A stretch of 48,297 nucleotides of DNA from Streptococcus loxodontisalivarius (GTDB taxonomy: Bacteria > Bacillota > Bacilli > Lactobacillales > Streptococcaceae), in NCBI RefSeq assembly GCF_016908645.1, contig NZ_JAFBEH010000013.1:1-48297 (forward strand). Reading direction: 5' to 3'. A program made the position numbers and the translations under genes. Of the stretch, positions 9,574 through 18,786 are shown piece after piece; the stretch's first letter is position 1; the number at the start of each line of letters is the position of its first letter. Under the pieces are notes generated by a model. The model was not told the DNA's origin and searched no databases. It saw only the letters and a list, made by a program, of their open reading frames with translations.

Positions 9574-9609
9574 TTTACTAACGAGAGACTTTGATTTATA
9601 ATAATAGAA
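9574..9609 (+). promoter_or_regulatory. promoter of a leaderless permease mRNA
   Basis: TTTACT (9574-9579), 17-base spacer, consensus TATAAT (9597-9602), then 6 bases to the A of ATG 9609. No Shine-Dalgarno sequence lies in front of this ATG. Confidence 0.65.
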
Positions 9610-10493
9610 TGACTAATAATTTGATTCTACATATCATTCAGTTGCTCTTGATCTTCTTGATCATTTTTATTTTTGCAACGATTATCCTGCATGCCCGTAA
9701 ACAGAAAATCAATCTTCGTGAAAAATTCTTCACGGGATTTTGGATTGGTTTAGTGACTGACCTCCTAGATACACTCGGTATCGGGACATTTGCCACATCA
9801 ACAGCCCTCTTTAAGGCGACAAAATTAGTTGATGATGATAAAAAGATTCCTGCAACTCTGACTACAGCTCACGTCATTCCTGTTCTGGTAGAGGCTCTGC
9901 TATTTATCACGATTGTTAAGGTGGATATTACAACCTTGGTTTGTATGGCTCTTGCATCCTTCTCAGGTGCCTTTGTCGGGGCTCGTATCACTAAGAATTG
10001 GAATACTAAGCAAGTGCAGCGTATTCTAGGTACTCTGCTTATCATTGCCTCTCTAATCATGGTTTACCGTATGTGGACTAATCCTGGTGCTGATAATTCA
10101 GATGCTATCCGAGGTCTTTACGGTATTTGGTTGATTGTCGGAATTATCTTTGACTTTATTATCGGAATGCTGATGACAATGGGACTTGGAAACTATGCGC
10201 CTGAACTGATTTTCTTCTCTCTGATGGGAATCAATCCGTCCATCGCCCTTCCTGTTATGATGCTAGATGCTGCAATGATTCTAACTGCCAGCTCTCGTGA
10301 ATTTATCAAGTCTGACCGTGTCAATTGGCCTGGTGTTCTCGGTATCATTATCGGTGGCGTTATTGGAGTTCTTATCGCAGCACTCTTCCTCAGCAGCCTA
10401 GATATCAATAACCTTAAAATCCTGGTTGTTTTTATCGCCATCTTTACAGGTATCAGCCTCCTAAGATCATCATTGAAAAAGACTATGAAATAA
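9609..10493 (+). CDS. TauE/SafE family sulfite exporter-like permease
   Basis: A 294-residue integral membrane protein with about eight to nine hydrophobic segments arranged as two related halves, each with the glycine- and alanine-rich helices typical of the TauE/SafE family (WIGLVTDLLDTLGIGTFATS early; GLGNYAPELIFFSLMGINPS late). Members move sulfonates, sulfite or other organic anions across the cytoplasmic membrane; the substrate here is unknown. I prefer ATG 9609 to an in-frame TTG at 9591, because the TATAAT box at 9597-9602 places the transcription start on 9609 itself. The gene stands alone and ends in a terminator. Confidence 0.85.
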   Translation: MTNNLILHIIQLLLIFLIIFIFATIILHARKQKINLREKFFTGFWIGLVTDLLDTLGIGTFATSTALFKATKLVDDDKKIPATLTTAHVIPVLVEALLFITIVKVDITTLVCMALASFSGAFVGARITKNWNTKQVQRILGTLLIIASLIMVYRMWTNPGADNSDAIRGLYGIWLIVGIIFDFIIGMLMTMGLGNYAPELIFFSLMGINPSIALPVMMLDAAMILTASSREFIKSDRVNWPGVLGIIIGGVIGVLIAALFLSSLDINNLKILVVFIAIFTGISLLRSSLKKTMK

Positions 10494-10494
10494 A

Positions 10495-10523
10495 AAAGCA
10501 CTCGCCAATGCGGGTGCTTTTTT
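10495..10523. terminator. bidirectional terminator
   Basis: AAAAAGCAC-T-CGC, CAAT loop, GCG-G-GTGCTTTTTT: a stem of about 13 pairs with one G-T pair, between the converging permease and protease genes. Confidence 0.85.
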
Positions 10524-10552
10524 GGTAAAGTATTTTATTTTAGGAAGCGAGA

Positions 10553-11329
10553 TTAATAAAAGCTGACATTATAAACACCGTTTGGTGCTAAAAGTTGATT
10601 ATAAATATCAGTTGTTAGGGGAGTAAATAGGATATTTGATGTCGCATTTTCAATATTAGTTGCCACACCAACAATTTCACCATCTACAATAATTGGTGAG
10701 CCAGACTGACCACTGACACCCTTGATATTAGTTGTTATAAGACCATCAGCTCTAACACCAGTAATTGTGCCAACTTCGTACTCCCAACGTCCCCAAAGGT
10801 TGAGACTGTTGCTGACAATGGTAAATTGTTTACCAACCAAGGATTGAGGATTGTTGTAAACTGCCAATCTGACCTGACTGGTATCAATCTGTTGTGTCTT
10901 GCTGCTTGGCTCTGCAATTTTAACCAAGGCAATATCACGTTTTACATCACGATTACCAGTGTAACCTGGCATAACGATGAAAGGATTATCATAAGATGTC
11001 CTTTGAATCTGAGATGCCTCATAATAAGGTGAAGCATCTCCCCATACTGCTACTGCAGACGTTGTCTGACTGGTTACCTGACCTGTGCTGTTGTCAGCCA
11101 CACCATGGGCAGCTGTCAATAACAAATTAGGTGCAATCAAGGCAGATGAACTTTTCTTGCTTGAGCTGCCTCCGACATTTACCTGCAGATAGTGCGAGAT
11201 ATTGTAAGGATAGCTATTTCGTAAAGCGTCGTCAGATACATGACTTGTTTCTGCATTTACTACACTAGCTGACAATACTGTAACTAAGGCCAAACAGGCA
11301 AACATCATAAGTTTCACAAAACGTTTCAT
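10553..11329 (-). CDS. secreted trypsin-like (S1B/V8-type) serine protease
   Basis: A 258-residue exported protease. An N-terminal signal peptide (MKRFVKLMMFACLALVTVL..., likely cleaved after VNA, residues 24-26) is followed by a chymotrypsin-fold domain with the triad visible as His in LLTAAHGVAD, Asp in KRDIALVKI and Ser in GVSGQSGSPI. GQSGSP resembles glutamyl endopeptidases of the V8 type, so cleavage after Glu/Asp is possible but not shown. There is no LPXTG or transmembrane tail, so it is probably released. ATG 11329 follows AAGGAGG. The promoter is TTTACA (complement of 11373-11378), 17 bases, TATACT (complement of 11350-11355), and a near-consensus cre overlaps the -35. Confidence 0.9.
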   Translation of the reverse strand: MKRFVKLMMFACLALVTVLSASVVNAETSHVSDDALRNSYPYNISHYLQVNVGGSSSKKSSSALIAPNLLLTAAHGVADNSTGQVTSQTTSAVAVWGDASPYYEASQIQRTSYDNPFIVMPGYTGNRDVKRDIALVKIAEPSSKTQQIDTSQVRLAVYNNPQSLVGKQFTIVSNSLNLWGRWEYEVGTITGVRADGLITTNIKGVSGQSGSPIIVDGEIVGVATNIENATSNILFTPLTTDIYNQLLAPNGVYNVSFY

Positions 11330-11372
11330 AAATATACCTCCTTGAAGACAGTATATCATAGTCGAAGTTCAA

Positions 11373-11386
11373 TGTAAACGCTTTTT
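11373..11386 (-). promoter_or_regulatory. putative cre overlapping the protease -35 box
   Basis: On the minus strand the site reads AAAAAGCGTTTACA, one mismatch from the cre consensus, and its last six bases are the -35 hexamer TTTACA. This suggests repression by CcpA when preferred sugars are present. Confidence 0.5.
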
Positions 11387-11449
11387 GTTTATATTTTCCG
11401 TTTTTTCACAATTTTTTATCATTTTTATTTTATTTGTTAAGAAAAAGAA

Positions 11450-11476
11450 AAAAGCCGAGCAAGCTCGACTTTCGTT
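11450..11476 (-). terminator. terminator of the glycerol facilitator gene
   Basis: Read leftward: AAAG-T-CGAGC, TT, GCTCG-G-CTTTTTT. This is a stable hairpin with one mismatch followed by a T run, 7 bases beyond the gene stop. Confidence 0.8.
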
Positions 11477-11482
11477 AATATC

Positions 11483-12337
11483 TTATAGGTAAAGGTATTT
11501 GAACAAGGCTACCGCAAGAATTGAAGCAAGGATAGGTGCTACAACTGGTACCCATGAATACCACCATTTTGAATCGCCTTTAGCTTCACCAAGAATTGAT
11601 TTTGGCAAGAAGTGGTGAACAAGACGAGGACCAAGGTCACGTGCTGGGTTAAGAGCTGGACCTGTAGGACCACCAAGTGAGATAACAAGCGCAGCAACAA
11701 GGAAACCAATTCCAAGGTGAGCTACTGCCAAGCTACCACCCAAGATGTGTGATACTGATTTTGAAACTTCATCAGCTGTGTAAGCACCAGCATATTGTTC
11801 AACAACTGCTTGAACGTACTCAGCACCAAAGAAGTTTTTAGTAAGTGCAAGTGCACCGAAGAAAAGAACGAATGAACCAACAAACTCATTGGCGAAACCG
11901 TTGATCATAGCTGCTTTACGGCTTGCTTTTGTGCCATCATCCATGTTATCGATTGTTGAGAATGATCCCAAGATGTGGTTTGGATTTTCAGTTTTAAGGA
12001 AGTAAGGGCGATAAACCATTACAACGATCAACTGACCAAAGATCGCACCTAGAACCTGTGCGATGATATATTGAGGAACGTGTGACCATTCGAAAAGTCC
12101 TGAAACAGCAAGACCAAGTGTGAAGGCTGGGTTGATGTGGTTACCTGAAACGTTACCAAACATAAGAGCTGGCATCATAACACCAAAACCATAACCAAAA
12201 GCGATTGTCAACCAACCTGCGGCATGTCCTTTAGTTCCTTTAAGGTCAACGTTAGCTACAGCACCGTTACCAAGGATAATAAGGAGAGCAGTTGCGATAA
12301 ATTCTGTGATATACTTCACAGTCCATGTTACATCCAT
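11483..12337 (-). CDS. gla: aquaglyceroporin / glycerol facilitator (MIP family)
   Basis: A 284-residue membrane channel of the MIP family with six predicted helices and two half-helices. The NPA motifs are NHINPAFTLG (residues 67-75) and GPALNPARDLGPR (near 225). The Asp after the second NPA is typical of glycerol-conducting members rather than strict water channels. It corresponds to the gla gene known next to pepX in lactococci and streptococci, and here it is likewise divergent from pepX. ATG 12337 is preceded by AAAGGA at a rather long distance (about 13 bases). The promoter is TTTACT (complement of 12409-12414) and TAAAAT (complement of 12386-12391) with a 17-base spacer; it physically overlaps the pepX promoter. 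Confidence 0.9.
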   Translation of the reverse strand: MDVTWTVKYITEFIATALLIILGNGAVANVDLKGTKGHAAGWLTIAFGYGFGVMMPALMFGNVSGNHINPAFTLGLAVSGLFEWSHVPQYIIAQVLGAIFGQLIVVMVYRPYFLKTENPNHILGSFSTIDNMDDGTKASRKAAMINGFANEFVGSFVLFFGALALTKNFFGAEYVQAVVEQYAGAYTADEVSKSVSHILGGSLAVAHLGIGFLVAALVISLGGPTGPALNPARDLGPRLVHHFLPKSILGEAKGDSKWWYSWVPVVAPILASILAVALFKYLYL

Positions 12338-12373
12338 GAGTTTGTTAAATTCCTTTCAACATTTGAGTTTTTT

Positions 12374-12414
12374 TAGACAACTAACATTTTATCAAGTATA
12401 ATGAATAAAGTAAA
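12374..12414. promoter_or_regulatory. overlapping divergent promoters of gla and pepX
   Basis: Rightward: TAGACA (12374-12379), 17 bases, TATAAT (12397-12402), predicted start near 12409. Leftward: TTTACT (complement of 12409-12414), 17 bases, TAAAAT (complement of 12386-12391), predicted start near 12379. The two core promoters interpenetrate, so polymerase can occupy only one at a time. Confidence 0.6.
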
Positions 12415-12671
12415 GCCATTATGCGGAATTAAAACGCTTACTTCCTATCTTATTTATTCTCTTTTGGATACTATACAGAGCATCCGCTTACAGAAAATAT
12501 GGTCAGATTTTCTTCTTAAAATTGAACCTACCAATTCAATTAAAGAAGAACTATTAGTAGCTTGTCCACTCTTTTCAACTATCAGCTTACATACTAGCTT
12601 GATGTATGTGAGTCCTATCATTTTCCAGTAAACTGGATTCTCCCTTTATATCATGTTTTTAGGAGTTTCTT
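12409..12671 (+). other. long pepX leader with a candidate cre and leader-repeat remnant (copy D)
   Basis: This 263-base leader is the main part of the 334-base gap between gla and pepX. It holds a cre-like site TTAAAACGCTTACT (12429-12442, one mismatch), which could act on either promoter. It also holds an AA-loop hairpin TCCAGT-AA-ACTGGA (12624-12637) followed by CCCTTTATATCAT (12642-12654), then AGGAG 6 bases later. The last part matches leader repeat copy B closely. An open frame 12401-12631 has its ATG inside the -10 box, so I do not treat it as a gene. Confidence 0.55.
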
Positions 12672-14948
12672 ATGAGATATAATCAATTTTCTTACATTCC
12701 AACTAGTCTTGATGATGCTGTCAAGGAAATGAAGGCACTTGGTTTTCAGGTGTCTAAGGATTTTTCTGACAAGCAGAATTTAGAGATTTTTGCCAGAAAG
12801 ACTTTCTTTCAATATCAAAATACAGACTATGCTCTTAGCCAATGGATTGCAGACTGGGAGACTGACCTGCTTAGTTTCTTCCAATCTGACCGTGAACTAA
12901 ATGACAAGGTCTTTAACATGGTTGCCCTCCAGTTGCTGGAATTTATTCCTAATGTTGATTTTACTGACTTGGAGGCTTTTCTGGATAAGATTGCCTTTCC
13001 TATTACAGGCGGAGCTTTCTTACAGAAACTCCATCAGCTGCTAGCGACTCGTACGGTCAATGGTGCCAGTCTTATCGACCGTCTGGTTTCCAAAGGACTA
13101 ATCCCCATCAGCAATGACTATGTCTTTTTCAATGGCAAGAGCTTGGCAACTTTTGATACTTCTGATGTCATTCGTGAGGTGGTCTATGTAGACAGTTCTA
13201 TTGACAGCGATGGAGATGGACTGACAGATTTGGTCAAGGTTAGCATCATCAGACCTAACACCCACTACAAACTAGCAACGACCATGACTGCTAGTCCTTA
13301 TCATCAAGGTGTCAATGGTCCTGCTAGCGACAAGCTGACCCACAAGATGGAGGGAGATTTGACGGTCAAAAAGGCTGGGCAAATCAATCTAGAAGCGCCA
13401 GCTATTCCCCAAACAAAAACCTATATCAATGAGGCTAAGGTCGTGACAGAGAGCGAGGAGACCTTCTCTAGCTACTCCAGCTACACGCTCAATGACTATC
13501 TGCTGGCTCGTGGACTGGCAAATATCTATGTCTCTGGCGTCGGTACCCTGCATTCTGAGGGCTTTATGACCAGCGGAGACTACCAGCAGGTACAGTCCTA
13601 TAAGGCGGTTATTGATTGGCTCAATGGCAGAGCTATCGCCTATACTGACCATAGCAGACAGCGTTCAATCGAGGCAAACTGGGCTTCTGGTAAGGTAGTC
13701 ACAACAGGTCTGTCCTATCTCGGGACCATGTCAAATGCTCTGGCGACGACTGGTGTAGAGGGACTTGAAGTCATTATTGCAGAAGCAGGTATCTCCTCAT
13801 GGTATGACTACTATCGTGAAAATGGACTGCTGGTCAGTCCTGGTGGCTATCCTGGTGAAGACTTGGATAGTCTGACAGAATTCACCTATTCACGCGCCCT
13901 GCTTGCTGGTCAATATCTCCGCAAACAAAAAGACTATCAGACCTATTTGGATAGCCTCAGCGCAGCTATTGACCGAAAAACGGGCGACTACAACCAGTTC
14001 TGGCATGACCGCAACTACCTACCACAAGCTGACAAGGTCAAGGCAGAGGTGGTCTTCACCCACGGCAGTCAGGACTGGAATGTTAAGCCAATCCATGTCT
14101 TCAATATGTTCAATGCCCTGCCTCATCATGTTAACAAGCACCTCTTCTTCCATAATGGTGCCCATGTTTACATGAATGCTTGGCAGTCTATTGACTTCCG
14201 TGAGAGCATGAATGCCCTGATTAGTCAGAAACTCCTCGGTCACGACAGCGATTTCCAACTGGCAAGTGTCATCTGGCAGAACAACCGTAGCGAGCAAACT
14301 TGGCAGATCTTGGAGCATTTTGGAAATGGCGGAGCTTCTGAGATTTTTAGTCTGGAAAGTACGGATTCTGTCATCCAAAACCACTACGATAAGGAAGACT
14401 TTGAGCGTTATGGTAAGGCTTATCAGACCTTTAAAAATGACCTCTTCACTAAGAAAGCTAGAAGCATCTCTATCGATATTCCTATCACAAAAGACCTTCT
14501 TATCAACGGTCGCCCAAGACTGACCCTAAAAGTCAAATCCTCTGAGAATCGTGGCTTGATTTCTGCCCAGCTCTTGGAAATAGGGCAACAGAAATATCTT
14601 CAAGCTATCCCAGCTCCACTTGGTCGAGAAAGCCTAGACAACGGACGTTCATTTAAGGAAGAAGCTCTGCGTGAATTACCATTTGGTCAAGCTGACTATC
14701 GTGTCATCAGTAAGAGCCACCTCAATCTCCAAAATCGCTCTAACCTCCTTGAAATCGAAGAGGTTACTGCAGATGATTGGATGACTGTCAGCTTTGAATT
14801 GCAACCGACCATCTACCAGTTGCAAGAAGGAAATACCATCAGACTCATCTTCTACACCACAGACTTTGAGCATACCATTCGTGACAATAGCGATTACCAA
14901 CTCACCATCGACTGGCAAGATAGCCAGTTGGAATTACCAGTGGATTGA
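12672..14948 (+). CDS. pepX: Xaa-Pro dipeptidyl-peptidase (PepX)
   Basis: Cytosolic S15-family serine peptidase releasing X-Pro dipeptides from proline-rich peptides such as those from casein. The 758-residue product matches the lactococcal enzyme in length and even in catalytic numbering: Ser348 in [10 protein letters not shown], Asp468 in HGSQDWNV and His498 in HNGAHVY. The order is N-terminal helical domain, alpha/beta-hydrolase core and C-terminal jelly-roll domain. ATG 12672 follows AGGAG at 6 bases. Its own promoter lies 263 bases upstream, behind leader repeat copy D. Confidence 0.97.
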   Translation: MRYNQFSYIPTSLDDAVKEMKALGFQVSKDFSDKQNLEIFARKTFFQYQNTDYALSQWIADWETDLLSFFQSDRELNDKVFNMVALQLLEFIPNVDFTDLEAFLDKIAFPITGGAFLQKLHQLLATRTVNGASLIDRLVSKGLIPISNDYVFFNGKSLATFDTSDVIREVVYVDSSIDSDGDGLTDLVKVSIIRPNTHYKLATTMTASPYHQGVNGPASDKLTHKMEGDLTVKKAGQINLEAPAIPQTKTYINEAKVVTESEETFSSYSSYTLNDYLLARGLANIYVSGVGTLHSEGFMTSGDYQQVQSYKAVIDWLNGRAIAYTDHSRQRSIEANWASGKVVTTGLSYLGTMSNALATTGVEGLEVIIAEAGISSWYDYYRENGLLVSPGGYPGEDLDSLTEFTYSRALLAGQYLRKQKDYQTYLDSLSAAIDRKTGDYNQFWHDRNYLPQADKVKAEVVFTHGSQDWNVKPIHVFNMFNALPHHVNKHLFFHNGAHVYMNAWQSIDFRESMNALISQKLLGHDSDFQLASVIWQNNRSEQTWQILEHFGNGGASEIFSLESTDSVIQNHYDKEDFERYGKAYQTFKNDLFTKKARSISIDIPITKDLLINGRPRLTLKVKSSENRGLISAQLLEIGQQKYLQAIPAPLGRESLDNGRSFKEEALRELPFGQADYRVISKSHLNLQNRSNLLEIEEVTADDWMTVSFELQPTIYQLQEGNTIRLIFYTTDFEHTIRDNSDYQLTIDWQDSQLELPVD

Positions 14949-15019
14949 AGCTCTGCTATTTATCCTAAAAGCTAAAGATGGTATAATAGAAATCAATGTA
15001 GGAAAGGAAGTAAACGATT

Positions 15020-15319
15020 ATGATGAATATGCAAAATATGATGAAGCAAGCGCAAAAGCTTCAAAAACAAATGGAAGCAAAACAGGCTGAATTGGCTGCG
15101 ACTAGCTTCTATGGTAAATCAGCTCAAGACTTGGTACAGGTTCAAGTGACTGGTGACAAGCAAGTAACTAATATCAGTTTCAACCCTGCCGTGGTTGATC
15201 CAGAAGATCTTGAAACTCTGTCAGATATGACTGTTCAAGCACTTAACGATGCTATGAACCAAGTTGATGAAGCAACTAAGAAAACAATGGGTGCCTTTGC
15301 TGGTAAATTGCCATTCTAA
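15020..15319 (+). CDS. YbaB/EbfC family nucleoid-associated protein
   Basis: A 99-residue DNA-binding protein. The Met/Gln-rich N-terminal helix ([17 protein letters not shown]), the central sheet and the block [16 protein letters not shown] are typical of YbaB/EbfC dimers, which bind DNA with low specificity and affect nucleoid structure. ATG 15020 follows AAGGAAG at 9 bases, and a TATAAT lies at 14982-14987, near the pepX end, so it has its own promoter. It ends in a terminator. Confidence 0.92.
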   Translation: MMNMQNMMKQAQKLQKQMEAKQAELAATSFYGKSAQDLVQVQVTGDKQVTNISFNPAVVDPEDLETLSDMTVQALNDAMNQVDEATKKTMGAFAGKLPF

Positions 15320-15343
15320 TGCCTTAAAATGGTTAAAAGATTG

Positions 15344-15377
15344 GGAGGTTTGGACCAAGTCCAACCTCTTTTTTCTT
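15344..15377 (+). terminator. terminator of the YbaB gene
   Basis: GAGGTTTGGAC, CAA, GTCCAACCTC followed by TTTTTT; one bulged T in the stem. Confidence 0.85.
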
Positions 15378-15622
15378 TGCTTTTTTAATAAAGAAAGCAA
15401 TAATGAGGGACGTTTTTCGTAAAATAACTTTTATACTTCTAATTAAATGATATTTCACATCTTTGTAAAAAGGAGAAAAAACGCTTGTCTTATTTGTTTT
15501 TCTACAAATTGATGTAACTTTTATCATAATTCTTATTGAAATTATCTGAATTTTAGGTATAATGAAGATGTCGTTTTAATGTCTAATATTTTTCTTAGAC
15601 TCGTTTAAAAAGGGAGAACATT
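15378..15622 (+). promoter_or_regulatory. AT-rich intergenic region with the glucan-binding protein promoter
   Basis: This AT-rich tract holds TTGAAA (15536-15541), a 16-base spacer and TATAAT (15558-15563), giving a 5' leader of about 50 bases that ends in AGGGAG before ATG 15623. I see no other gene or clear operator in the rest of the gap. Confidence 0.6.
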
Positions 15623-17335
15623 ATGGGAAAAAAAGGTCTTAGTTGGCATAGTCCTAAACGTCAGTTAATTGGACTTACTACTGTTACAGCTCTTAGTCTT
15701 TTTGTTCTCAGTCACGGTATCACAACTTATGCTGATGAAACTAGCACTGAGACTGACGCTAGTCTTGTAACAACTGTTGCGCCTCTTGAGGAGCAGACGA
15801 CTGCTCCTACACCAGAAATTCCAGCAACTTCTGACGCTACAAGTCAAGAGCCAAGCACAACAACAGCAAACAGCAGCCAGTCTAGTCAAGCTAATCAGAC
15901 GACTGAGACAAGTGATAGCTCTGCTATTGTAACAGAAGCTGAAACAACAACTAGCCAGCCTAGCACTGAAGACAAGTCTGAAAGTAAGCAGGCTAGTGGT
16001 TGGAAGGGAACTGATGATGGTAAGTGGTACTACTATGATGATAAAGGAAACTACCTAACAGGTCAGCAAACTATTGATGGTAAGGAATATTACTTCAACA
16101 AGGATGGTAGCCAGTTAAAAGGTGGATCTGTTATTATCGACGGAACAACCTACTTTGCCGACGAAGATACTGGTATCCTAGATAAGGGACAATGGGTTTC
16201 TGATGGTCAATGGCGCTACCCTTCTGGAGAGGTTGATTACTACTGGGCTTATACAGCTAATGGTAAAAAAATCACTGGTTTCCAAACAATTGATGGCAAA
16301 GAATACTATTTCTATTCTAGCGGTCGTCAGGCTAAGGGCTACTTGATTGAAAATGAAGATAATAGCTATAGCTACTTTGATGGAAATTCTGGTGAAAAAG
16401 TTTATGGTCCTAAGTGGGTTACTATTCTTTACAAATTCCCTAGAGGCGTTGCTATGACAAAACAAGCCTATATTGATGAAGATGGCAAAGCGGTAGACGG
16501 TTTGCAGGTTATCAATGGTAAAACCTACTACTTCACCAATAATACACTTGTCACTAGCCAAAATCAGACAATCAATGGCGTTGACTACTACTTCGACCGT
16601 TACGGTGTCGGAACTCGTCTTTCAAATCCAGATTTAAAAAACACCTACTATACTGAAAATGGTAAATGGTACTATGCTGGTGAAGATGGTAAGGCAGTTA
16701 CTGGTGCTCAAACCATTGATGGTGTTCAAGTCTACTTCAATGATGACGGAAGTCAGGTTAAGGGGGACTTTGAAGATCAAAATACTTACAGCGGTCACTA
16801 CTACGATCCAGACACTGGTGCTATGTGGACCAACCGCTTCGTTGAATACAAGGGTGATTGGTACTATCTAGATGAAGAGGGAGAAACTGTTCGCGGTCCT
16901 CAAGTCTACAATGATACTATCATCTACTTTGACACTGATGGTAAACAGATCAAGGGTGAGATGACTTACCAACGTACCTGGACAAAATCAGCAACTGGTA
17001 ATTACTTCTACATGGCTGATAACAATTTCGCCTACTATTACTACGATGCCGAAACAGGTGCCCGTGCACAAAGCCAATACATCGAAGTCGAACCTGGTCA
17101 CTGGTACTATTTTGATGAAAATGGTAAACGTGTGAGCGGTGCTCAAACTATCGACGGTCAAGATGTTTACTTTAACAAACAAACTGGTATCCAAGTCAAA
17201 GGTGGATTTGTCACAATTGATGGCAACCAATATTACTATGATAAGGATAGCGGTGCCCGTGTCAAAAATGAAACAAGAACAATCGATGATGTTGTCTACA
17301 CTTTTGACGCTAATGGTGTAGCAAGCAAGGCCTAA
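15623..17335 (+). CDS. secreted glucan-binding YG-repeat protein without catalytic domain
   Basis: A 570-residue exported protein in three parts. A signal peptide has a KRQLIGLTT-type start and likely cleaves at TYA-DE (37/38). A Ser/Thr/Glu/Gln-rich low-complexity stretch runs to about residue 125. The rest is cell-wall-binding/glucan-binding repeats of about 20 residues with motifs such as GKWYYYDDKGNYLTG, QTIDGKEYYF and the YFD and YYD turns. Such repeats bind alpha-glucan in glucosyltransferases and Gbp proteins. No glycosyl hydrolase, transferase, amidase or LPXTG motif is present, so it looks like a pure adhesin or matrix protein. It may have arisen from a glucosyltransferase C-terminus; choline binding is less likely. 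Monocistronic, with its own promoter and terminator. Confidence 0.85.
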   Translation: MGKKGLSWHSPKRQLIGLTTVTALSLFVLSHGITTYADETSTETDASLVTTVAPLEEQTTAPTPEIPATSDATSQEPSTTTANSSQSSQANQTTETSDSSAIVTEAETTTSQPSTEDKSESKQASGWKGTDDGKWYYYDDKGNYLTGQQTIDGKEYYFNKDGSQLKGGSVIIDGTTYFADEDTGILDKGQWVSDGQWRYPSGEVDYYWAYTANGKKITGFQTIDGKEYYFYSSGRQAKGYLIENEDNSYSYFDGNSGEKVYGPKWVTILYKFPRGVAMTKQAYIDEDGKAVDGLQVINGKTYYFTNNTLVTSQNQTINGVDYYFDRYGVGTRLSNPDLKNTYYTENGKWYYAGEDGKAVTGAQTIDGVQVYFNDDGSQVKGDFEDQNTYSGHYYDPDTGAMWTNRFVEYKGDWYYLDEEGETVRGPQVYNDTIIYFDTDGKQIKGEMTYQRTWTKSATGNYFYMADNNFAYYYYDAETGARAQSQYIEVEPGHWYYFDENGKRVSGAQTIDGQDVYFNKQTGIQVKGGFVTIDGNQYYYDKDSGARVKNETRTIDDVVYTFDANGVASKA

Positions 17336-17346
17336 TCTCTATACAT

Positions 17347-17377
17347 GAAAAACCTCAGTCTAAGGGCTGAGGTTTTA
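17347..17377 (+). terminator. terminator of the glucan-binding protein gene
   Basis: AAAACCTCAG, 8-base loop, CTGAGGTTTT. Confidence 0.85.
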
Positions 17378-17477
17378 TTGTAGATTGAAAATAGAGTAAG
17401 CAAATCACTGCAAATAGAACTGACCTTTACAAAGCGACTCAAATCCGTCCAAAGCTTTATCCAATTCACCGTAGCTT
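17376..17477. repeat. degenerate MITE-like element, copy 1
   Basis: Aligns by eye with 28211-28328: both start TATTGTAG, share ATAGAACTG in the middle, and end in GTCC..AA.CTTTAT.CAATTCAC.-TA. The ends are degenerate inverted repeats. No open frame. It lies between the glucan-binding gene terminator and the convergent exonuclease gene. Confidence 0.5.
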
Positions 17478-18063
17478 AGTCGAAAAAGCCACCGAGAGCA
17501 GCGAAGGGATTATCACCGTGGGTCTCTTCTTGTTGAGTCAGATAGGATTTGTTGTCATCAAATTCTAGGAATTTTTCATAGACTCTAGCAGTCATGCGAG
17601 CATCTTCGAGACTGTTATGCCCTTTTCCTTTGATATCAAGAAAGTCAGCAACGCTGGTCAATTTTAGGTTGACAATGCCGTTAAGGTCTGTGCTGCGTCG
17701 TTCAAAAGATTCGTCATAGATATCTATGGCATACTGTTCTGTTAAATCGAGTCCATTCTCAATCAGGAGGGGGAGATCAGACTTGATAGCATTGTAGCCC
17801 AACAGAGCAGTCTCTCCAACAAAAGCTTTAAAGTCTGTCAAGACGGTGTCAAGCTGAGGAGCGTTAGCAATTTTTTCAGCGGTAATCCCTGTCAAGCCAT
17901 TGATAAAGGACTGTAAAGGAACCGAGCTGTAAACATAGCTGTCAAAGCTAGCCACTTCTTGGTGATCAACAAACTTAACTGCTGAAATTTGGATGATGTG
18001 GCTGATGCCATCAACCGTGTTAAACTCTAAATCAAAAGCAATGTATTCTTCTAAAACTTCCAT
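17476..18063 (-). CDS. DEDDh 3'-5' exonuclease (DnaQ-like)
   Basis: A 195-residue single-domain exonuclease of the DnaQ/RNase T superfamily. ExoI is FDLEFN (Asp and Glu) near residue 10, ExoII includes GYNAIKSDLPLL near 105, and ExoIII is GHNSLEDARMTARV near 160 with the His and Asp of the DEDDh type. It could act in proofreading, repair or RNA turnover; DnaQ-like proteins of this size are common in streptococci. The C-terminus NPFAALGGFFD is short and hydrophobic. I start at ATG 18063, with GAGGAAA upstream, rather than at the in-frame TTG 18081. It lies 48 bases downstream of rocS and probably shares its transcript. Confidence 0.88.
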   Translation of the reverse strand: MEVLEEYIAFDLEFNTVDGISHIIQISAVKFVDHQEVASFDSYVYSSVPLQSFINGLTGITAEKIANAPQLDTVLTDFKAFVGETALLGYNAIKSDLPLLIENGLDLTEQYAIDIYDESFERRSTDLNGIVNLKLTSVADFLDIKGKGHNSLEDARMTARVYEKFLEFDDNKSYLTQQEETHGDNPFAALGGFFD

Positions 18064-18111
18064 TATCTTTTCCTCTAGCAAAAAAGCTGGCGCTGAGTCC
18101 AGTTTTTAGCT

Positions 18112-18627
18112 TTATTTTCCAAAAAGTCTTGCAAAGAAGCCTTTCTTAGCCTCTTCTTCCTGCTTAGTTTGAATCTCTTCAAACTCTGCCTTGGCTTCAT
18201 CAAGCTCCAACTTAAGGGTCTTGCTATCTTCCATAGCTGCCAAGGTTAGTTGCTGTTGCTGGTCAAGTTGCTTGTCCTTCTCTGAAATCTGAACATCCTT
18301 GACACGCAACTGCTCATCCATGTTAGACAATTGTTGGTCTTTAGCCTTAAGTTGCTCGTAAAGGCGTGTAATCTCGCTATTTTTCTCATCAACAAGCATC
18401 TCAAGCACTTCACGTTGTTTTGTTTCTTCATCAATTGGCTCGTCTTCAAAAATCGTTTTTTTATAGATTTCTTCCAACTTGATCAAGCCGCTGCGCTTAA
18501 CAACAGTGACGCCTTTTTCATTTTTTTCCAAGTCCTCCTCTGGGAGACTCTTGACACGATTATTGACTGCTTGACGGCTGACGCCAAGGATTTCAGCCAG
18601 CTCGCTAACTGTTTTTTCAATCGTCAT
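18112..18627 (-). CDS. rocS: RocS-like chromosome segregation protein
   Basis: A 171-residue protein with three visible parts. The N-terminal helix-turn-helix is TVSELAEILGVSRQAVNNRV. A long central coiled coil is rich in Glu/Lys/Gln with leucine heptads (residues ~70-155). The C-terminal amphipathic helix is KKGFFARLFGK. This layout is that of RocS of Streptococcus pneumoniae, which links DNA to the membrane and helps chromosome segregation and nucleoid protection. ATG 18627 follows AGAGGA. The identification rests on architecture and on my memory of the family. Confidence 0.82.
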   Translation of the reverse strand: MTIEKTVSELAEILGVSRQAVNNRVKSLPEEDLEKNEKGVTVVKRSGLIKLEEIYKKTIFEDEPIDEETKQREVLEMLVDEKNSEITRLYEQLKAKDQQLSNMDEQLRVKDVQISEKDKQLDQQQQLTLAAMEDSKTLKLELDEAKAEFEEIQTKQEEEAKKGFFARLFGK

Positions 18628-18786
18628 AATATCCTCTTTTATACTGAATTTACTCATAAAAATAGTAACATAATCACTCTCTCATGTCAATTTTAGCTCA
18701 AAAGATATAGGGCTTTTCAGGATTGAAAATCTAGGCAGAATATGGCATAATAGGACAAATACTTTTGAACATAGAGGAAATAAATT

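Noticed and set aside
12401..12631. 76-codon open frame in the pepX leader
   Set aside because: Its ATG lies within the -10 box of the pepX promoter, there is no ribosome-binding site, and the composition is not protein-like.
15020..15319. recR partner operon for ybaB
   Set aside because: The usual dnaX-ybaB-recR neighbourhood is absent; ybaB has its own promoter and terminator here.
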